Shown: piece after piece, positions 14,230 through 16,207 of the stretch
How positions within the stretch are numbered: the stretch's first letter is position 1
How the letters are laid out: every line of letters starts with the position of its first letter
Origin: JBGSOV01 sp964558715
Lineage (GTDB): Bacteria > Patescibacteriota > Gracilibacteria > CAIRYL01 > GCA-016699755
DNA length: 16,207 nucleotides
Reading direction: 5' to 3'
Assembly: GCA_964558715.1 (NCBI GenBank)
Contig: CAZLFD010000034.1
Coordinates: forward strand, 1 to 16,207
The notes under the pieces: model-generated
Told to the model about the DNA's origin: nothing
The model's database searches: none
The model's input: the letters and a program-made list of their open reading frames with translations, nothing else
Program-made: the position numbers and the translations under genes

Positions 14230-14330
14230 ACTACATGACAAAGGAGATGGCGGAAAGAGGCGGACTGGCAAAATCGCCATACTGTAATTTAAAAGAGTAT
14301 TTGCAATATAGAAATATCAAGAATTTATGA
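14223..14330 (+). pseudogene. displaced C-terminal tail of the EcoRV-like endonuclease
   Basis: Read from codon TGG at 14223, one frame away from the upstream gene, the sequence encodes WMNYMTKEMAERGGL and continues to LKEYLQYRNIKNL before TGA at 14328-14330. This aligns with the EcoRV C-terminus (DYWRNYERTSQLR ... ISEYRNWIYRGRK), including the aromatic/Asn-Tyr start and the EY..-R end. One extra T in the ATTTTTGG run would give a 264-aa protein. The TGA overlaps the methyltransferase start as ATGA, which supports this being the true ancestral end. Confidence 0.8.
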
Positions 14331-15418
14331 CTTTAACTTTACTAAAAAAAACGGGGCAAGATACTTTGTTTGACATAGAGCCAACAAATGAATTTGGCGT
14401 TTTTCCAAGCACCCGTTATCAAGGAAGTAAAAATAAAATTCTTGATTGGATTTCATATTCTACAAAAGATTTAAACTTCAATACTGTATTAGACGCATTT
14501 GGCGGAACTGGAAGCGTTGGTTATATGTTCAAAAAACAAGGAAAGCAAGTTTTTTACAATGATTACTTAAAGTTTAATCATACTATTGGATTGGCACTTA
14601 TTGAAAATAATAATGTATTTCTAAGCGATGATGATTTGAATTTTATTTTGCAAAAAAACAAAAATATACAATATCCAACTTTTATACATGACACTTTTCA
14701 TAACATCTATTTCACAGACGAAGAAAACTCATGGCTTGATCAAACAACTACAAATATTTATAAGCTTGATGATAAATACAAACAAGCATTAGCTTTTTTT
14801 GCTTTATTTCAGGCTTGTATTATCAAGAGACCATATAACTTATTTCACCGAAAAAACTTATATGTTCGTACGGCTGAAGTAGAAAGAAGTTTTGGCAATA
14901 AAAAGACATGGGACACCCCCTTTGAAAAGCATTTTTTAAAGTTTGTTAATGAGGCGAATAATGCTGTTTTAGATAACAAAAAAAATAACATTGCTTTTCA
15001 AAATGATATTTTCGAGTGGAATTATGAAAAACCAGACCTTGTTTATATTGATACCCCTTACATATCAAAAAAGGGTGTAGGAGTAAATTATTTCGATTTT
15101 TATCATTTCTTAGAGGGAATTGTAAAATACGATGAGTGGCCTAATTTAATAGACCCCGAATCAAAACACAAAAAAATAAAAAATGGTAAAAATGAGTGGT
15201 GTAATAAAGGTGAAATTCATGACGCTTTTCAAAATCTTTTTACAAAATTCAAAAATTCTATTTTGGTTATTTCCTATCGTGATGACGGTATTCCTACCAC
15301 TCAAGAACTTATTGAAATGCTAGAAAAAATTGGGAAAAAAGTTGAAGTAAAAAAAATGGACTACAAATATGTTTTGAGTAACGGAAACTCAAAAGAAGTT
15401 TTAATTATTGCCAAATAA
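14327..15418 (+). CDS. D12-class adenine-specific DNA methyltransferase
   Basis: The 363-aa product transfers methyl groups from S-adenosylmethionine to adenine N6. Motif X is near RYQGSKNKILDWI (about 30-42), the SAM-binding motif I is LDAFGGTGSVGY, and the catalytic motif IV is YIDTPYISKKG, a DTPY variant of D/N-PPY. The order X, I, target region, IV is that of D12 (Dam-like / COG3392-like) enzymes. It should protect the same GATATC sites cut by the neighbouring endonuclease, a prediction from position. Its start overlaps the stop of the shifted endonuclease tail (ATGA), and the next gene starts two bases after its stop. No truncation is seen. Confidence 0.9.
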   Translation: MTLTLLKKTGQDTLFDIEPTNEFGVFPSTRYQGSKNKILDWISYSTKDLNFNTVLDAFGGTGSVGYMFKKQGKQVFYNDYLKFNHTIGLALIENNNVFLSDDDLNFILQKNKNIQYPTFIHDTFHNIYFTDEENSWLDQTTTNIYKLDDKYKQALAFFALFQACIIKRPYNLFHRKNLYVRTAEVERSFGNKKTWDTPFEKHFLKFVNEANNAVLDNKKNNIAFQNDIFEWNYEKPDLVYIDTPYISKKGVGVNYFDFYHFLEGIVKYDEWPNLIDPESKHKKIKNGKNEWCNKGEIHDAFQNLFTKFKNSILVISYRDDGIPTTQELIEMLEKIGKKVEVKKMDYKYVLSNGNSKEVLIIAK

Positions 15419-15420
15419 CC

Positions 15421-16071
15421 ATGAAAAACATTATTAAAATAATCATAGGATTAATTTTTATACTCTCATCATTTTTTTTATTTTATAAAACCGAATATAG
15501 TTATGGAATTTTGTTATTATTTGGACTTTTAGTTTTATTCAAAATAGACGAGTTGACAAATTTGGCACTAAATTTCAAAAATGGACAATTCAATGCTAAT
15601 TTTCAAAATTCAGACGAGAAAACAATAGAAGAGAAAGCTAAAAAGTTAGATAAAGAAATTTTAGAGAACGAATTACCAATAACTAAAAATAACTATATCC
15701 GCTTTCAAAATATTGAATCTAAAATTCTTACAGAACAACAAAAAAAATATGGAACTGAGATGAAAACACTTGTTCATTTTATGTACGGAAACCCAGATAA
15801 GCCGGAATTTATGTATACTCCCGACGGGAGTCTACAAACAAAAGACGCGCTATACTTTTTTGAGATAAAATATATTCTAAAACCAGAATTCGCAAAAAAT
15901 ATTATTGAACACACAACTCAATATCTTAAAACTATTTATGATAAATTTTCTCCTAGCATGGGAGAAGATAAGAAATTGATTATTAAATTACTTCTTGCTA
16001 GTGGACAAGACATTGATATTTCAAAATTTAGCGTACCAGATGGAATAGAGCTAGAGTTTATTAAAATATAA
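15421..16071 (+). CDS. two-TM protein with PD-(D/E)XK nuclease-like motif
   Basis: The 216-aa product has two membrane helices (about 3-21 and 28-41), then a Lys/Glu-rich, probably helical region (about 65-118). A C-terminal domain follows with TPDGSLQTKDALYFFEIKYIL: Asp135 after Pro134, then Glu148-x-Lys150 preceded by hydrophobic residues, the layout of a PD-(D/E)XK active site. Glu99 upstream and the QYLKTIY helix (about 167-173) also suit that fold. The N-terminal hairpin would place the domain in the cytoplasm. It starts two bases after the methyltransferase stop, so co-expression is very likely. I know no named family for it. A membrane-tethered nuclease linked to restriction-modification is an inference from motif and position. 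Confidence 0.65.
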   Translation: MKNIIKIIIGLIFILSSFFLFYKTEYSYGILLLFGLLVLFKIDELTNLALNFKNGQFNANFQNSDEKTIEEKAKKLDKEILENELPITKNNYIRFQNIESKILTEQQKKYGTEMKTLVHFMYGNPDKPEFMYTPDGSLQTKDALYFFEIKYILKPEFAKNIIEHTTQYLKTIYDKFSPSMGEDKKLIIKLLLASGQDIDISKFSVPDGIELEFIKI

Positions 16072-16077
16072 TAAGGA

Positions 16078-16131
16078 GTTTTGGGCTCGGGCATTCACCC
16101 CTTTAATTCCCCTCTGCCCTTCGCCCAAAAC
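16078..16131. repeat. long imperfect palindrome after the cassette
   Basis: GTTTTGGGC (16078-16086) pairs with GCCCAAAAC (16123-16131), and inside them GGGCA (16089-16093) pairs with TGCCC (16115-16119). The arms are interrupted by TC and TTC bulges, and the loop is 21 bases. There is no T-run after either arm, so it is not a normal terminator. A short hairpin with the same TTGGGC/GCCCAA core lies at 13395-13410 on the other side of the cassette. The remaining 16132-16207 is AT-rich with no gene. Confidence 0.6.
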
Positions 16132-16207
16132 GGAAAAAGAAATTTTAAAATTTTTGGGTCTAGACAAGAATAGAGGCAACAAGTAGCCTAAATTTGAATC
16201 TATGACT

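Noticed and set aside
16078..16131. Integron attC site
   Set aside because: The outer arms run TTTGGGC then GCCCAAA; an attC needs RYYYAAC first and GTTRRRY last. Order and end bases are wrong on both strands, and no integrase is seen.
16078..16131. Intrinsic terminator of the cassette
   Set aside because: Neither strand has a T-run directly after the stem.
1..16207. CRISPR array or tandem DNA repeats
   Set aside because: No regularly spaced direct repeats were seen. The only periodic signal is at protein level in the Cys-repeat gene.

Overview
The window looks like a bacterial chromosome segment of about 13 kb with balanced base composition, followed by a strongly AT-rich segment that runs to the right end and looks recently acquired. 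Several traits suggest a candidate-phyla-radiation (Patescibacteria) genome, perhaps of the Peregrinibacteria/Peribacteria type: compact ribosomal proteins (S18 of 70 aa, a zinc-less L32), an SSB with two OB folds, almost no recognisable Shine-Dalgarno sequences, short operons, and some retained biosynthesis (LeuB, archaeal-type 3-dehydroquinate synthase, MetK). TGA is used as a stop codon, so this is not the Gracilibacteria code. The taxonomic assignment is inference only.

Left part (1-5742). rpsF and rpsR are on the plus strand behind a strong leader hairpin and end in an intrinsic terminator. They are followed by metK, a small membrane protein gene and leuB. leuB converges on, and overlaps by 4 bases, a minus-strand gene for a membrane-anchored protein with nine perfectly spaced Cys-x11-Cys repeats. 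Further right on the minus strand is the operon nusB - rnc - endonuclease/exonuclease/phosphatase-family gene.

Middle part (5757-12987). Next come rpmF (L32), the operon ssb (two OB folds) - aroB' (archaeal-type 3-dehydroquinate synthase), recR on the plus strand, a three-TM coiled-coil protein, a Fur-family regulator with a FeoA-like N-terminal domain, map, and tRNA-Ser(GGA). Good sigma-70-like promoters can be read for ssb, the TM/coiled-coil gene, fur, rpmF and tRNA-Ser. Two copies of a REP-like palindrome with a CTTGA centre lie upstream of rpmF and map.

Right part (about 13080-16207). An AT-rich block downstream of the tRNA carries three tightly packed plus-strand genes. They are an EcoRV-family restriction endonuclease whose C-terminus is displaced by a one-base frameshift, a D12-class adenine DNA methyltransferase, and a protein with two N-terminal membrane helices and a PD-(D/E)XK nuclease-like motif. 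The frameshifted tail ends exactly in an ATGA overlap with the methyltransferase start, so the ancestral gene was translationally coupled to it. The block is best read as a horizontally acquired restriction-modification cassette with a membrane-tethered putative nuclease as a third component. A long imperfect palindrome follows it.
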